DNA of 32,141 nucleotides from CAYIEP01 sp964362515 (GTDB lineage Bacteria > Patescibacteriota > Minisyncoccia > UBA6257 > UBA9933): NCBI GenBank assembly GCA_964362515.1, contig CAYIEP010000002.1, positions 1-32,141 of the forward strand, read 5' to 3'. Below, piece after piece: positions 7,829 through 14,407 of the stretch. The position numbers were made by a program, and so were the translations under genes. Below the pieces are notes generated by a model, which saw only the letters and a list, made by a program, of their open reading frames with translations, made no database searches and was not told the origin of the DNA. Position 1 is the stretch's first letter; every line of letters begins with the position of its first letter.

Positions 7829-8383
7829 TTAATTCTTCTTGAATGGGATTCCCATTAATTTATATAATTCTATTGCCTCTTCTTTATTTTTGGCGTTACT
7901 CACAATACTTATTTGAAGACCGAAATTAACTTTTGAATTTTCCGGGGAAATTTCAGGAAAAACCGTTTGCTCTTTCAAGCCGATAGTTAGATTGCCGTTT
8001 TTATCAATATTTTTTAAATCAATTCCCTTAAAATCTCTTACCCTCGGCAAAATAATATTAATCAATTTATCCAAAAAATAAAACATTTTTTCTTTTCTTA
8101 ACGTAACTTTCATGCCTATTATTTGGCCTATTCTTGTTTTAAATCCGGCAATTGATTTTTTTGCTTTTGTGGCAATCGGCCTCTGACCGGTAATCGCGGC
8201 TATTTCTTTTATTAATTCAGGAAGAATTTTATCTTCAAAACTGGGCTGTTGGCTAAGTCTTCCAACGCCGCTATTAATAATTATTTTCTCTATTTTCGGG
8301 ATAGCAAACTGATTTTCATAACCGAACTTTTCTTTCATATCTTTCATAACTTCTTTTTTATATTTTTCAACTAATGTTTTCAT
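7829..8383 (-). CDS. rplE: 50S ribosomal protein L5
   Basis: L5 binds 5S rRNA and contacts P-site tRNA. I place the start at the ATG at 8383 (184 residues, MKTLVEKYKKEV), which fits the family length and leaves an 11-base gap after rplX. A frame-open TTG at 8422 would add 13 residues and overlap rplX, which is less likely. Conserved parts are IPKIEKIIINSGVGR, the GQRPIATKAKKSIAGFKTR loop and GIDLKN near the P-loop-like contact. No clear ribosome-binding site is seen before either start. Confidence 0.94.
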   Translation of the reverse strand: MKTLVEKYKKEVMKDMKEKFGYENQFAIPKIEKIIINSGVGRLSQQPSFEDKILPELIKEIAAITGQRPIATKAKKSIAGFKTRIGQIIGMKVTLRKEKMFYFLDKLINIILPRVRDFKGIDLKNIDKNGNLTIGLKEQTVFPEISPENSKVNFGLQISIVSNAKNKEEAIELYKLMGIPFKKN

Positions 8384-8394
8384 ATAACGGGTAA

Positions 8395-8700
8395 TTATAT
8401 TTTTGATGAGCACTTTTTGCAAATCCTAAACTTTTTTTCTCCTTCAATTTTAAATCCTACTCTTGCGCTTTTACCGCAAGAAGAACAGACAAGCATCACA
8501 TTAGATAAATCTATGGGCCTGGGAACCATCACTATTGAGCCTTTTTCTCCTTGTTTTTTCGGTTTTGCGTGTTTTTTGTATAAATTAAGCCCTTCAATTA
8601 AAATCTTGCCTTTATCGGGAAAAACCTTTAAAACTTTTCCCGTTTTTTTGCCGTCTTTTCCGACCAATATTTTAATTGTGTCTCCTTTTTTTATTTTCAT
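8395..8700 (-). CDS. rplX: 50S ribosomal protein L24 with C-terminal zinc ribbon
   Basis: L24 starts large-subunit assembly by binding 23S rRNA. The 101 residues hold an N-terminal KOW motif (KKGDTIKILVGKDGKKTGKV) and a C-terminal segment with two CxxC pairs (CSSC and CKKC), consistent with the zinc-binding C-plus form. Many L24 proteins have lost these cysteines. Its ATG overlaps the rplN stop by 4 bases, suggesting coupled translation. Confidence 0.96.
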   Translation of the reverse strand: MKIKKGDTIKILVGKDGKKTGKVLKVFPDKGKILIEGLNLYKKHAKPKKQGEKGSIVMVPRPIDLSNVMLVCSSCGKSARVGFKIEGEKKFRICKKCSSKI

Positions 8701-9065
8701 ACTATTTCTTCCGCCATTGTTACTATTTTCTCAAATCCTTTTTCTTTCAATTCTCTTGGAATCGGACCGAATATTCTCGTGGCTCTCGGCTCTTTCTTGA
8801 CATCCACTAAAACAACCGCGTTTTCATCAAATCTGATGTAAGAACCGTCGAATCTTCTGAAACTCTTGCGCTGTCTTACAAGAACAACTCTTACGATTTC
8901 TTTCTTTTTAACCGTTTTTCGCGGCTCGGCCTCTTGAACAGAGGCGACAAAAATATCGCCGATTCTTGCATATCTTTTTCTTGTAGCGCCTAAAATTCTA
9001 AAACAACGGACGATTTTAGCTCCGCTGTTATCCGCTACTTTTAAAATTGAACGTTCTTGGATCAT
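8697..9065 (-). CDS. rplN: 50S ribosomal protein L14
   Basis: L14 forms an inter-subunit bridge. The 122 residues are exactly the usual length: MIQERSILKVADNSGAK at the start, the KEIVRVVLVRQRKSFRR core, and RIFGPIPRELKEKGFEKI near the end. A weak AGGG lies about 10 bases before ATG. It overlaps rplX by 4 bases. Confidence 0.97.
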   Translation of the reverse strand: MIQERSILKVADNSGAKIVRCFRILGATRKRYARIGDIFVASVQEAEPRKTVKKKEIVRVVLVRQRKSFRRFDGSYIRFDENAVVLVDVKKEPRATRIFGPIPRELKEKGFEKIVTMAEEIV

Positions 9066-9080
9066 TGTTTTTGCCCTGAA

Positions 9081-9311
9081 TTAACTACGCGATACTATTC
9101 TCCATCTTTTTTCTTTTGATAACGGCCTTGTTTCTTCTATGAAAACATTGTCTCCTGTATGATATTCGTTTTTCTCGTCGTGCGCTTTAAATTTCCGAGT
9201 TATTTTATAATATTTTTTATAACGCGGATGTTTTTTTAATCTGATAACCGCGACAACTCGCGTCTTGTCCATTTTGTCTGAAACAATTATTCCTTGTAAT
9301 TTACGCTTCAT
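9081..9311 (-). CDS. rpsQ: 30S ribosomal protein S17
   Basis: S17 is an early-assembling OB-fold protein. The 76 residues include the typical LQGIIVSDKMDKTRVVAV and HDEKNEYHTGDNVFIEETRP, with RPLSKEKRWRIV at the end. Its start overlaps the rpmC 3' end by 11 bases, one of the longest overlaps in this cluster. Confidence 0.96.
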   Translation of the reverse strand: MKRKLQGIIVSDKMDKTRVVAVIRLKKHPRYKKYYKITRKFKAHDEKNEYHTGDNVFIEETRPLSKEKRWRIVSRS

Positions 9312-9501
9312 GTTTCGAATTTATTATAGTTAATATTCTCGCTATCGCCTTTTTTGTTTCTTTAACTTCCTTGATATTCTTAACTTTGCCGGCGGCCAAG
9401 TCAAATCCAAGATTCCTTAATTTCTCCCGATAATCAACAAGGCTTTTTTCAAGCTCGGGCAATGATTTGTTTTTGATAATTTCAAAATCTTTCCTTTTCA
9501 T
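9301..9501 (-). CDS. rpmC: 50S ribosomal protein L29
   Basis: L29 is a small two-helix protein near the exit tunnel. The 66 residues include the conserved LRNLGFDLAAGKVKNIKEVK and KKAIARILTIINSK. It lies between rplP (5 bases upstream) and rpsQ (overlapping by 11 bases). Confidence 0.95.
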   Translation of the reverse strand: MKRKDFEIIKNKSLPELEKSLVDYREKLRNLGFDLAAGKVKNIKEVKETKKAIARILTIINSKHEA

Positions 9502-9506
9502 GTTTT

Positions 9507-9923
9507 TTACCGAATATTCGAAACTATTCTTGTTTTAACCGGCAATTTATGGCCCGCCCTTCTTAGCGCTTCTCTGGCCAGAGCTTCGTCCAATCCGTCA
9601 ACTTCAAAAAGGATTCTTCCTGTTCTAACCGGAAATACATATCTGTCAACGGCTCCTTTCCCTCCTCCCAGAGTAGTTTCCGGCGGTCTTTTTGTAACGG
9701 GCTTATCGGGAAAAATTCTTATCCAAATCTTCCCTCCCTTTTTGGTAAAATGGGTTATCGCTTTTCTGGCCGCTTCTATTTGTCTCGAATCAATCCAAGC
9801 GTTGCTTGTCGCCTGAATGCCAAAAGTTCCAAAACTCAAAAATATTCCTCTTGTTTCGACTTTGCGGTTTTTCGACCTGCCTTTTTGCCATTTTCTATGT
9901 TTTACTTTTTTCGGTATAAGCAT
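9507..9923 (-). CDS. rplP: 50S ribosomal protein L16
   Basis: L16 helps place aminoacyl-tRNA and mature the large subunit. The 138 residues start MLIPKKVKHRKWQKGR and contain the highly conserved segments WIRIFPDKPVTKRPPETTLGG and GRILFEVDGLDEALAREALR. The start lies 13 bases after the rpsC stop, just past a heptamer repeat array. Confidence 0.97.
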   Translation of the reverse strand: MLIPKKVKHRKWQKGRSKNRKVETRGIFLSFGTFGIQATSNAWIDSRQIEAARKAITHFTKKGGKIWIRIFPDKPVTKRPPETTLGGGKGAVDRYVFPVRTGRILFEVDGLDEALAREALRRAGHKLPVKTRIVSNIR

Positions 9924-9932
9924 AACAATTTA

Positions 9933-9967
9933 TGTTTCACGTTTCATGTTTCGTGTTTCGTGTTTCA
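9933..9967 (+). repeat. Five-copy heptamer array YGTTTCR at the rpsC 3' end
   Basis: Five uninterrupted 7-base units occur: TGTTTCA, CGTTTCA, TGTTTCG, TGTTTCG and TGTTTCA. Read on the minus strand they encode the last S3 residues, with an HET/NTK-like pattern, and cross the rpsC stop codon into the gap before rplP. Confidence 0.85.
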
Positions 9968-10632
9968 TGATTAAATACTTCTCCTTTGTAAACCCAGACT
10001 TTTACGCCTATTGTTCCATAGGTAGTAAAGGCGGTAACTTGCCCGTAATCAATATCCGCTCTTAATGTTTGAAGCGGCAGTTTCCCTTGTTCTAAGTGTT
10101 CGGTTCTGGCTATTTCCGACCCGCCTAGTCTCCCGGAAACCATAATCTTGGCCCCTTTAATGTTTTTGTTCTGGAGAATCTGGTCAAGGTTTCTTTTCAT
10201 TATTCTTCTAAAGGGAAGTCTTTTTTCCAAATCCCAAGCTATATTCTGAGCGACCACCCTTGCCGAAACATCGTGTCTTTTTACTTCCTCTATGTTTAAA
10301 TTCAAGAAAACCGGCTCGTTTATTTTATTTTCTCTTCTTAATTTTCTAATTTTATTTTCAAGAAGCTTGGTTAAGTCTTCTATCCCTTTTCCGCCTCTTC
10401 CGATAACTAAGCCCGGTCTTGCCACCCTTACGGATATTTTATAATTATTCGCTATTCTATCTATATTAATTTTATCAATGCCCGCAAGCTTAATCTTTTC
10501 TTCTATTAATTTTCTTAATAAAACGCCTTCTTCCAATACATCTTTAAAACGCGATTTCTTTGGAAACCAATTTAGTGACCATCCCTTAGTTATCCCTATT
10601 CTTAATGAATCCGGTCTTATTTTTTGTCCCAT
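9937..10632 (-). CDS. rpsC: 30S ribosomal protein S3
   Basis: S3 lines the mRNA entry site. The 231 residues hold the N-terminal MGQKIRPDSLRIGITKGW, a KH type-2 domain (about 45-115) with ARPGLVIGRGGKGIEDL, and the C-terminal domain with MVSGRLGGSEIARTEHL and GTIGVKVWVYKGEVF. The normal domain ends at about residue 219. The remaining HETRNTKHET tail is encoded by the heptamer array at 9933-9967, so it looks like a repeat-derived extension rather than conserved protein. Confidence 0.96.
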   Translation of the reverse strand: MGQKIRPDSLRIGITKGWSLNWFPKKSRFKDVLEEGVLLRKLIEEKIKLAGIDKINIDRIANNYKISVRVARPGLVIGRGGKGIEDLTKLLENKIRKLRRENKINEPVFLNLNIEEVKRHDVSARVVAQNIAWDLEKRLPFRRIMKRNLDQILQNKNIKGAKIMVSGRLGGSEIARTEHLEQGKLPLQTLRADIDYGQVTAFTTYGTIGVKVWVYKGEVFNHETRNTKHET

Positions 10633-10636
10633 AATT

Positions 10637-11152
10637 TTATACGTTTTTCCTTCTGAATATTTTTCTCATAAATCCTTTTTCTCTGGGTCGGGAAATTTTT
10701 GGTGCTTCTTTTTCCGGTATTTTCGGCTTATCCCGTTCTTTTTCCGCCTTAATTCTCTCTAATTTTTTCTTTGAAATTTTTTCCGGCTTGACTATATTAA
10801 ATCTTGAAGGCTTAATTTTCTCGCTCTCGGCTAAATTCAACGTAATATGGCTGCTTTTCTTTTGAATCATATCCGCTCTCCCCAAAGACCTGGGAAATTG
10901 TCGCTTAAGCATCGGTCCTCCGTCAACTCTTATTTCTTTTATGAATAATTTATCCGCGTTAAATTTCTGATTCTTGGCGTTGGAAACGGCTGACCTAAGA
11001 AGTTTTAACAGCGGTTCGGAAGATCTTCTATCGCCGATTAAAAGCTGGGCTTCGGCTTCGGAAACGGTCAACCCCTTAAGCGTGTTGGCGACCGCCCTTA
11101 CTTTTCTTGGAGCTATTTTTAAATAATTTAATTTCGCGGTTTGGATTTTCAT
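10637..11152 (-). CDS. rplV: 50S ribosomal protein L22 with long basic C-terminal tail
   Basis: L22 lines the peptide exit tunnel. The first about 110 residues are the normal L22 fold (LNYLKIAPRKVRAVANTLKG near the start, VDGGPMLKRQFPRSLGRAD in the hairpin loop region). A further tail of about 60 residues, rich in Lys, Arg, Pro and Glu and ending FMRKIFRRKNV, extends it to 171. No other domain is recognisable in the tail, which is probably surface-exposed and disordered. It sits between rpsS (4 bases upstream) and rpsC (4 bases downstream). Confidence 0.95.
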   Translation of the reverse strand: MKIQTAKLNYLKIAPRKVRAVANTLKGLTVSEAEAQLLIGDRRSSEPLLKLLRSAVSNAKNQKFNADKLFIKEIRVDGGPMLKRQFPRSLGRADMIQKKSSHITLNLAESEKIKPSRFNIVKPEKISKKKLERIKAEKERDKPKIPEKEAPKISRPREKGFMRKIFRRKNV

Positions 11153-11156
11153 TGAT

Positions 11157-11462
11157 TTATTTTTGCGGCGGCGGCGTTTCCGATTTCTTTTCTAAATCTC
11201 TCTGTATTTTTCCACCGTGTCTTACGAATTTTTTTGTCAGAGAAAACTCGCCTAATTTATGTCCTATCATTTCCTCTTTAATTCTAACGTTAATGAAATC
11301 TTTACCATTATGAACTCCGAAAATAAAACCCACCATTTCCGGCGATATCTCCGAACTTCTTGCCCAAGTTTTAATAACGGTTTTATCGTCCGCCTTTAAA
11401 CCGGCTATCTTTTTTAGAAGCTTTTTATCAACATATGGACCTTTTTTTGATGAACGTGACAT
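11157..11462 (-). CDS. rpsS: 30S ribosomal protein S19
   Basis: S19 is in the small-subunit head near A-site tRNA. The 101 residues include SRSSKKGPYVDKKLLKKI, the conserved EMIGHKLGEFSLTKKFVRHG, and a short extra C-terminal tail. A good Shine-Dalgarno AAGGAG lies about 9 bases before the ATG, one of the few clear ones in the window; it shows that canonical initiation is used at least at some genes. Confidence 0.97.
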   Translation of the reverse strand: MSRSSKKGPYVDKKLLKKIAGLKADDKTVIKTWARSSEISPEMVGFIFGVHNGKDFINVRIKEEMIGHKLGEFSLTKKFVRHGGKIQRDLEKKSETPPPQK

Positions 11463-11464
11463 AT

Positions 11465-12286
11465 TTATTTTCTCCTTTTAATTATTAATTTGTTGCTCCA
11501 TTTCTTTTTCTTCCTGGTTTTCCTTCCGCCGGTAACTTTCCCCCATTTTGTTTTCGGTCTTTTTGTTCCTCGCAGGGCCTTCCCCTCGCCTCCGCCATAA
11601 GGATGGTCTCTGGGATTCATAGCCGAACCCCTTACTGTCGGTCTTATTCCTAAAATTCTTGATTTGCCGGCTTTCCCTATATTAATTAAACCGTGGTCGG
11701 GATTGGAAGCCTGACCCAAAGAAGCGAAATTATCCCACAATACTTTTCTTACTTCTCCGGAGGAAAGTTTTAATTGAGTATAGCTATCGTCGTGGGCTAA
11801 GATTTCCGCGTAAGAACCCGCCGATCTCGCGAATTGTCCCCCTTTCCCTTTATTTAATTCAATATTATAAACCAAATAACCGACCGGAATATTTTTCAGT
11901 GTTAATCTGTTTCCTTCTTTAAGCTGGGCGTTTTCGGAAGTTATTATTTCATCTTTAACTTTCATATTTTTAGAGGCAAGAATATATCTTCTTTCGCCGT
12001 CCAAATAAACAACCAAGGCTATAAAAGCCGTTCTGTACGGGTCGTATTCTATTGTTTCAATTCTCCCGGGAACATTAATTTTATCTTGCTTAAAATCGAT
12101 AATTCTAAAAAGTTTTTTGTTTCCTCCGCCCTGATGCCTGACGGTTATTCTTCCTTGATTATTTCTGCCGGACCTCTTGGGAAGCCTTATTAATAATTTT
12201 TTAAAAGGCTTAGCCGCGCTTAACGCGCCGTAATCAACGGTTATCATTTGTCTTCTTGACGGAGTTGTCGGATTATAATTTTTCAT
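11465..12286 (-). CDS. rplB: 50S ribosomal protein L2
   Basis: L2 is needed for subunit joining and the peptidyl transferase centre. The 273 residues are full length. Visible signatures are GRNNQGRITVRHQGGGNKK (about 41-59), SAGSYAEILAHD, and the highly conserved RGSAMNPRDHPYGGGEGKA containing the functionally critical histidine, followed by a strongly basic C-terminus. Standard position between rplW and rpsS. Confidence 0.98.
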   Translation of the reverse strand: MKNYNPTTPSRRQMITVDYGALSAAKPFKKLLIRLPKRSGRNNQGRITVRHQGGGNKKLFRIIDFKQDKINVPGRIETIEYDPYRTAFIALVVYLDGERRYILASKNMKVKDEIITSENAQLKEGNRLTLKNIPVGYLVYNIELNKGKGGQFARSAGSYAEILAHDDSYTQLKLSSGEVRKVLWDNFASLGQASNPDHGLINIGKAGKSRILGIRPTVRGSAMNPRDHPYGGGEGKALRGTKRPKTKWGKVTGGRKTRKKKKWSNKLIIKRRK

Positions 12287-12295
12287 AATTATTTT

Positions 12296-12619
12296 TTAGG
12301 CGGAAATCATTTCTATTTTATGCCCCTCCTTAAGGGTAACTATGGCTTTCTTATAAGCCGAAGTTCTCCCAACGGTTCGCCCCAATCTCTTGGATTTTCC
12401 TTTTGTATTGATAATATTGACGTCTTTTACTTTTACTCCGTAAAGCGCCTCTACGGCTTTTTTCGTTTCCGATTTATTGGCGCCTCTGTCAATTATAAAA
12501 ATATATTTTCGCATGTCCGCCATGTCTCCGGATTTCTCCGTAATCCAATTCCGCTTTATTAAAAACATATTCTTTGAATCAACGGTCTTATTCTGTTTTT
12601 CTTTGGTAAAAATTTCCAT
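12296..12619 (-). CDS. rplW: 50S ribosomal protein L23
   Basis: L23 sits at the tunnel exit and docks trigger factor and SRP. The 107 residues include the WITEKSGDMADMRKYIFIID core, ANKSETKKAVEALYGVKV and the C-terminal TVGRTSAYKKAIVTL. The first about 18 residues are an extra N-terminal extension relative to typical L23; an internal Met at 18 gives a more ordinary length, but the spacing of 4 bases after rplD favours the longer start. Confidence 0.95.
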   Translation of the reverse strand: MEIFTKEKQNKTVDSKNMFLIKRNWITEKSGDMADMRKYIFIIDRGANKSETKKAVEALYGVKVKDVNIINTKGKSKRLGRTVGRTSAYKKAIVTLKEGHKIEMISA

Positions 12620-12623
12620 ATTA

Positions 12624-13253
12624 TTATTTCTTATAATGATTATTTATTTCTTCTATCGAATCTTTTTCAAAAACTAAATTTTTATTTTTTAATAAATCAT
12701 GGACGTTAAGAGAACGAGGACTGATTGCGTCAACGTTTTTAATATTGGAAACGGCTTGATGAATAGATTTCTTCGATGACTTCGGAATTAACAACGCTTT
12801 TGATTTGAAATCATGGATGATTTTTAAGAAATTCACCCAATCTTTTGTTTTAGAAAAATTGTCATTGAATTTATCAATTATTTTAATTTCGTTATCGGAT
12901 AACTTCTTTGAAAGAACGGAAAAAACGGCCAGATTCTTCATCTTCTTGTTTATCTTTCTTTTAAAATTCTCTTCTTTGGTCGGGCCGTGAGAAACTCCGC
13001 CGCCGCTCCAAATCGGCGACCTTATTGAACCGTGCCTGGCCCGTCCGGGTCCTTTCTGGCGCCATGGTTTCTTGCCGCCGCCGGAAACTTCCCCTCTTCC
13101 TTTGGTATGGGCCAATTTTTCCCTTCTATTGGCAAGCTGAACCATTAAAGCCTGATGCACCAAATCAGCGTTCCATTTTGCGCCAAAAATTCTTTCCGGC
13201 AAATCAATTGTCCCCGCTTTTTCGTTTTTTTGATTAATAATATCTATTTTCAT
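12624..13253 (-). CDS. rplD: 50S ribosomal protein L4
   Basis: L4 reaches into the exit tunnel; in E. coli it also represses the S10 operon through its leader. The 209 residues contain the tunnel loop with TKGRGEVSGGGKKPWRQKGP and RHGSIRSPIWSGGGVSHGP. It follows rplC after 11 bases. The structured leader before rplC in this window makes an autoregulatory role for L4 or L3 possible, but this is inference. Confidence 0.96.
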   Translation of the reverse strand: MKIDIINQKNEKAGTIDLPERIFGAKWNADLVHQALMVQLANRREKLAHTKGRGEVSGGGKKPWRQKGPGRARHGSIRSPIWSGGGVSHGPTKEENFKRKINKKMKNLAVFSVLSKKLSDNEIKIIDKFNDNFSKTKDWVNFLKIIHDFKSKALLIPKSSKKSIHQAVSNIKNVDAISPRSLNVHDLLKNKNLVFEKDSIEEINNHYKK

Positions 13254-13264
13254 AATTCTGAATT

Positions 13265-13864
13265 CTATTTTCTAATTTCCAATAAGGTTCCTTTCATTCC
13301 CGGAACCGCGCCTTTTATCGTTAAAATATTTTTTTCTTTATCCACTCCGACTATTTCTAAATTTTTAACGGTTGTTCTTTCCAGTCCCATCCGACCGGCC
13401 ATTTTTCTGCCCTTTATCGTTCTTTGCGGCGCCGTGGCGCCGATTGAACCAGGAGCTCTGTGTCTGTCTTTCTGGCCATGGCTTTTTGGCCCGCCGCCGA
13501 ATCCGTGACGCTTAACAACGCCCTGAAATCCTTTTCCCTTACTTAATCCGCTTACCTTTATTTTGTCTCCTTCGTTAAATTGGCTCACATCAAGAATGTC
13601 TCCGATTTTTAACTGCGGATTTTCAATTCTGAATTCTTTAAGATTTCTGAAATTGCCTAATTCTTTTAAGTGACCCTTTAGGGACTTGTTTAATTTTTTC
13701 TTTGACGGATCAAAACCCGCTTGAATGGCGTCGTAGCCGTCTTTTTCTTTACTTTTTATTTGGGTTACTGAAACCGGACCGGCTAAAACCAAAGTAACCG
13801 GCACAATTTTGTCGTTTTTCCAAATCTGCGACATTTTAAGTTTTTTTCCAAGAATGAATGGCAT
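13265..13864 (-). CDS. rplC: 50S ribosomal protein L3
   Basis: L3 is an early-assembling protein near the peptidyl transferase centre. The 199 residues have the conserved GLSKGKGFQGVVKRHGFGGG and SHGQKDRHRAPGSIGATAPQ loop with RTIKGRKMAGRMG. It is first in a unit of 19 genes: unlike the usual S10 operon, rpsJ is not immediately upstream but 540 bases away, and rplC has its own promoter and structured leader. Confidence 0.97.
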   Translation of the reverse strand: MPFILGKKLKMSQIWKNDKIVPVTLVLAGPVSVTQIKSKEKDGYDAIQAGFDPSKKKLNKSLKGHLKELGNFRNLKEFRIENPQLKIGDILDVSQFNEGDKIKVSGLSKGKGFQGVVKRHGFGGGPKSHGQKDRHRAPGSIGATAPQRTIKGRKMAGRMGLERTTVKNLEIVGVDKEKNILTIKGAVPGMKGTLLEIRK

Positions 13865-13878
13865 AATTATAGATAACT

Positions 13879-13928
13879 AAAAACAGCCAAACTTAGCCGG
13901 CTGTTTCTGCTACAGCTTTGTTGGCTAA
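13879..13928 (-). promoter_or_regulatory. rplC leader with mutually exclusive terminator and antiterminator stems
   Basis: In the minus-strand leader, an 8-bp stem AAACAGCC/GGCTGTTT (arms 13899-13906 and 13881-13888) is followed by more U and A, so it looks like an intrinsic terminator ending about 15 bases before ATG. An alternative two-level stem, TTAGCC/GGCTAA (13923-13928 with 13893-13898) around GCTGT/ACAGC (13912-13916 with 13900-13904), uses the same bases 13893-13906, so both cannot form. This is attenuator logic. What would switch it is unknown. Confidence 0.5.
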
Positions 13929-13973
13929 ATCTTTGCGTATTCAAACCATGGTTCCGGTAAAAACCATTGAATA

Positions 13974-14002
13974 AAAGTAGCAGATAAATAAGATTGTGTC
14001 AA
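13974..14002 (-). promoter_or_regulatory. Sigma-70 promoter of the rplC ribosomal operon
   Basis: The minus strand has a perfect -35 TTGACA (14002-13997), a 17-base spacer, and -10 TACTTT (13979-13974). The predicted start is near 13967, giving a leader of about 100 bases. The leader begins with a small ATGGTT/AACCAT hairpin (13967-13962 with 13953-13948). Confidence 0.7.
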
Positions 14003-14020
14003 TTTTTTTTAAACACGCAA

Positions 14021-14100
14021 AGCCGTATAAGCGGCTACGACGGTGACCTCCAATTTTTTTTAGATTTGTGAGTGCTCGGTTCGTAGCCGCTTATACGGCT
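14021..14100. repeat. 20-bp perfect inverted repeat with 40-base loop
   Basis: The left arm AGCCGTATAAGCGGCTACGA (14021-14040) is the exact reverse complement of 14081-14100. Each arm can also fold on itself (AGCCG/CGGCT). The loop contains GGTGACC and a long A/T run. It lies just upstream of the rplC promoter. It is not followed by a U tract, so it is not a simple terminator. Confidence 0.85.
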
Positions 14101-14138
14101 CTATTGGTCGTTTATATATTACTTTGAATTACGAAATT

Positions 14139-14229
14139 AGACAAACCCAAAATTCTTTCTGAAATCTTAACGGAAGCGGGCGTAAGCGGTCCGCCGATTG
14201 GCGGAGAAGAAATAATTTCGGGTTTGTCT
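14139..14229. repeat. Nested palindromic element in the rpsJ-rplC gap
   Basis: An imperfect stem of about 22 bp pairs 14139-14160 (AGACAAACCC first) with 14207-14229 (ending GGGTTTGTCT). Inside sits a perfect hairpin TCCGCC-GATT-GGCGGA (14190-14205), preceded by GCGGGCGTAAGCGG (14176-14189). The last 14-mer recurs with one mismatch at 22313-22326, in the second palindrome-rich gap. Confidence 0.75.
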
Positions 14230-14290
14230 GATAGCTAATAATATATTTGAGTCCGGCTTTGCGAAAGAAATCGTTTCTATTTCTGAAAGT

Positions 14291-14316
14291 AAACAAAACC
14301 CCGCCTTTCGGCGGGG
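14291..14316 (-). terminator. Intrinsic terminator with GAAA tetraloop
   Basis: The minus strand forms CCCCGCC-GAAA-GGCGGGG (14316-14299), followed directly by TTTTGTTT (14298-14291). This is a 7-bp all-GC stem capped by a GNRA loop with a U tract, the clearest terminator in the window. It would end transcripts from tuf-rpsJ and from the promoter at 14407-14379. Confidence 0.8.
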
Positions 14317-14371
14317 AATTGGAAGGACATTCCTCTGTCGATATCGTCGCAAGGGAATATTCAACACTCAC
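14291..14371 (-). ncRNA. Candidate small RNA of about 80 nt between rpsJ and rplC
   Basis: A near-consensus promoter ends so that transcription should begin at about 14371, and a strong intrinsic terminator lies at 14316-14291. No convincing ORF lies between. The RNA would begin GUGAGUG, contain a possible ATTCC/GGAAT stem around CGATATCG, and end in the GC-rich terminator hairpin. I do not recognise it as SRP RNA, 6S RNA or tmRNA. The alternative is an attenuated long leader of the rplC operon. Confidence 0.5.
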
Positions 14372-14378
14372 AAAATGA

Positions 14379-14407
14379 ATTATATACGCGTATTAACCAA
14401 AAGTCAA
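14379..14407 (-). promoter_or_regulatory. Near-consensus promoter overlapping the rpsJ stop codon
   Basis: The minus strand has -35 TTGACT (14407-14402), an exact 17-base spacer, and a perfect -10 TATAAT (14384-14379). The TGA inside the -35 box is the rpsJ stop codon. It is the best-scoring promoter by eye in the window, yet the next gene, rplC, is 500 bases away behind a terminator. Confidence 0.75.

Noticed and set aside
8384..8422. TTG start adding 13 residues to rplE
   Set aside because: It overlaps rplX and exceeds normal L5 length; the ATG at 8383 fits better.
14129..14371. 80-residue minus-strand ORF starting with GTG in the rpsJ-rplC gap
   Set aside because: It runs straight through the terminator hairpin and nested palindrome; composition is unlike neighbours and no family is recognised. 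The start coincides with the predicted RNA start, but hairpin-coded residues such as PPKGG argue for non-coding.
13865..14403. tRNA, CRISPR array or SRP/6S/tmRNA in the large gaps
   Set aside because: No cloverleaf with a T-loop, no regularly spaced repeats, and no SRP or tmRNA signature was found by eye.
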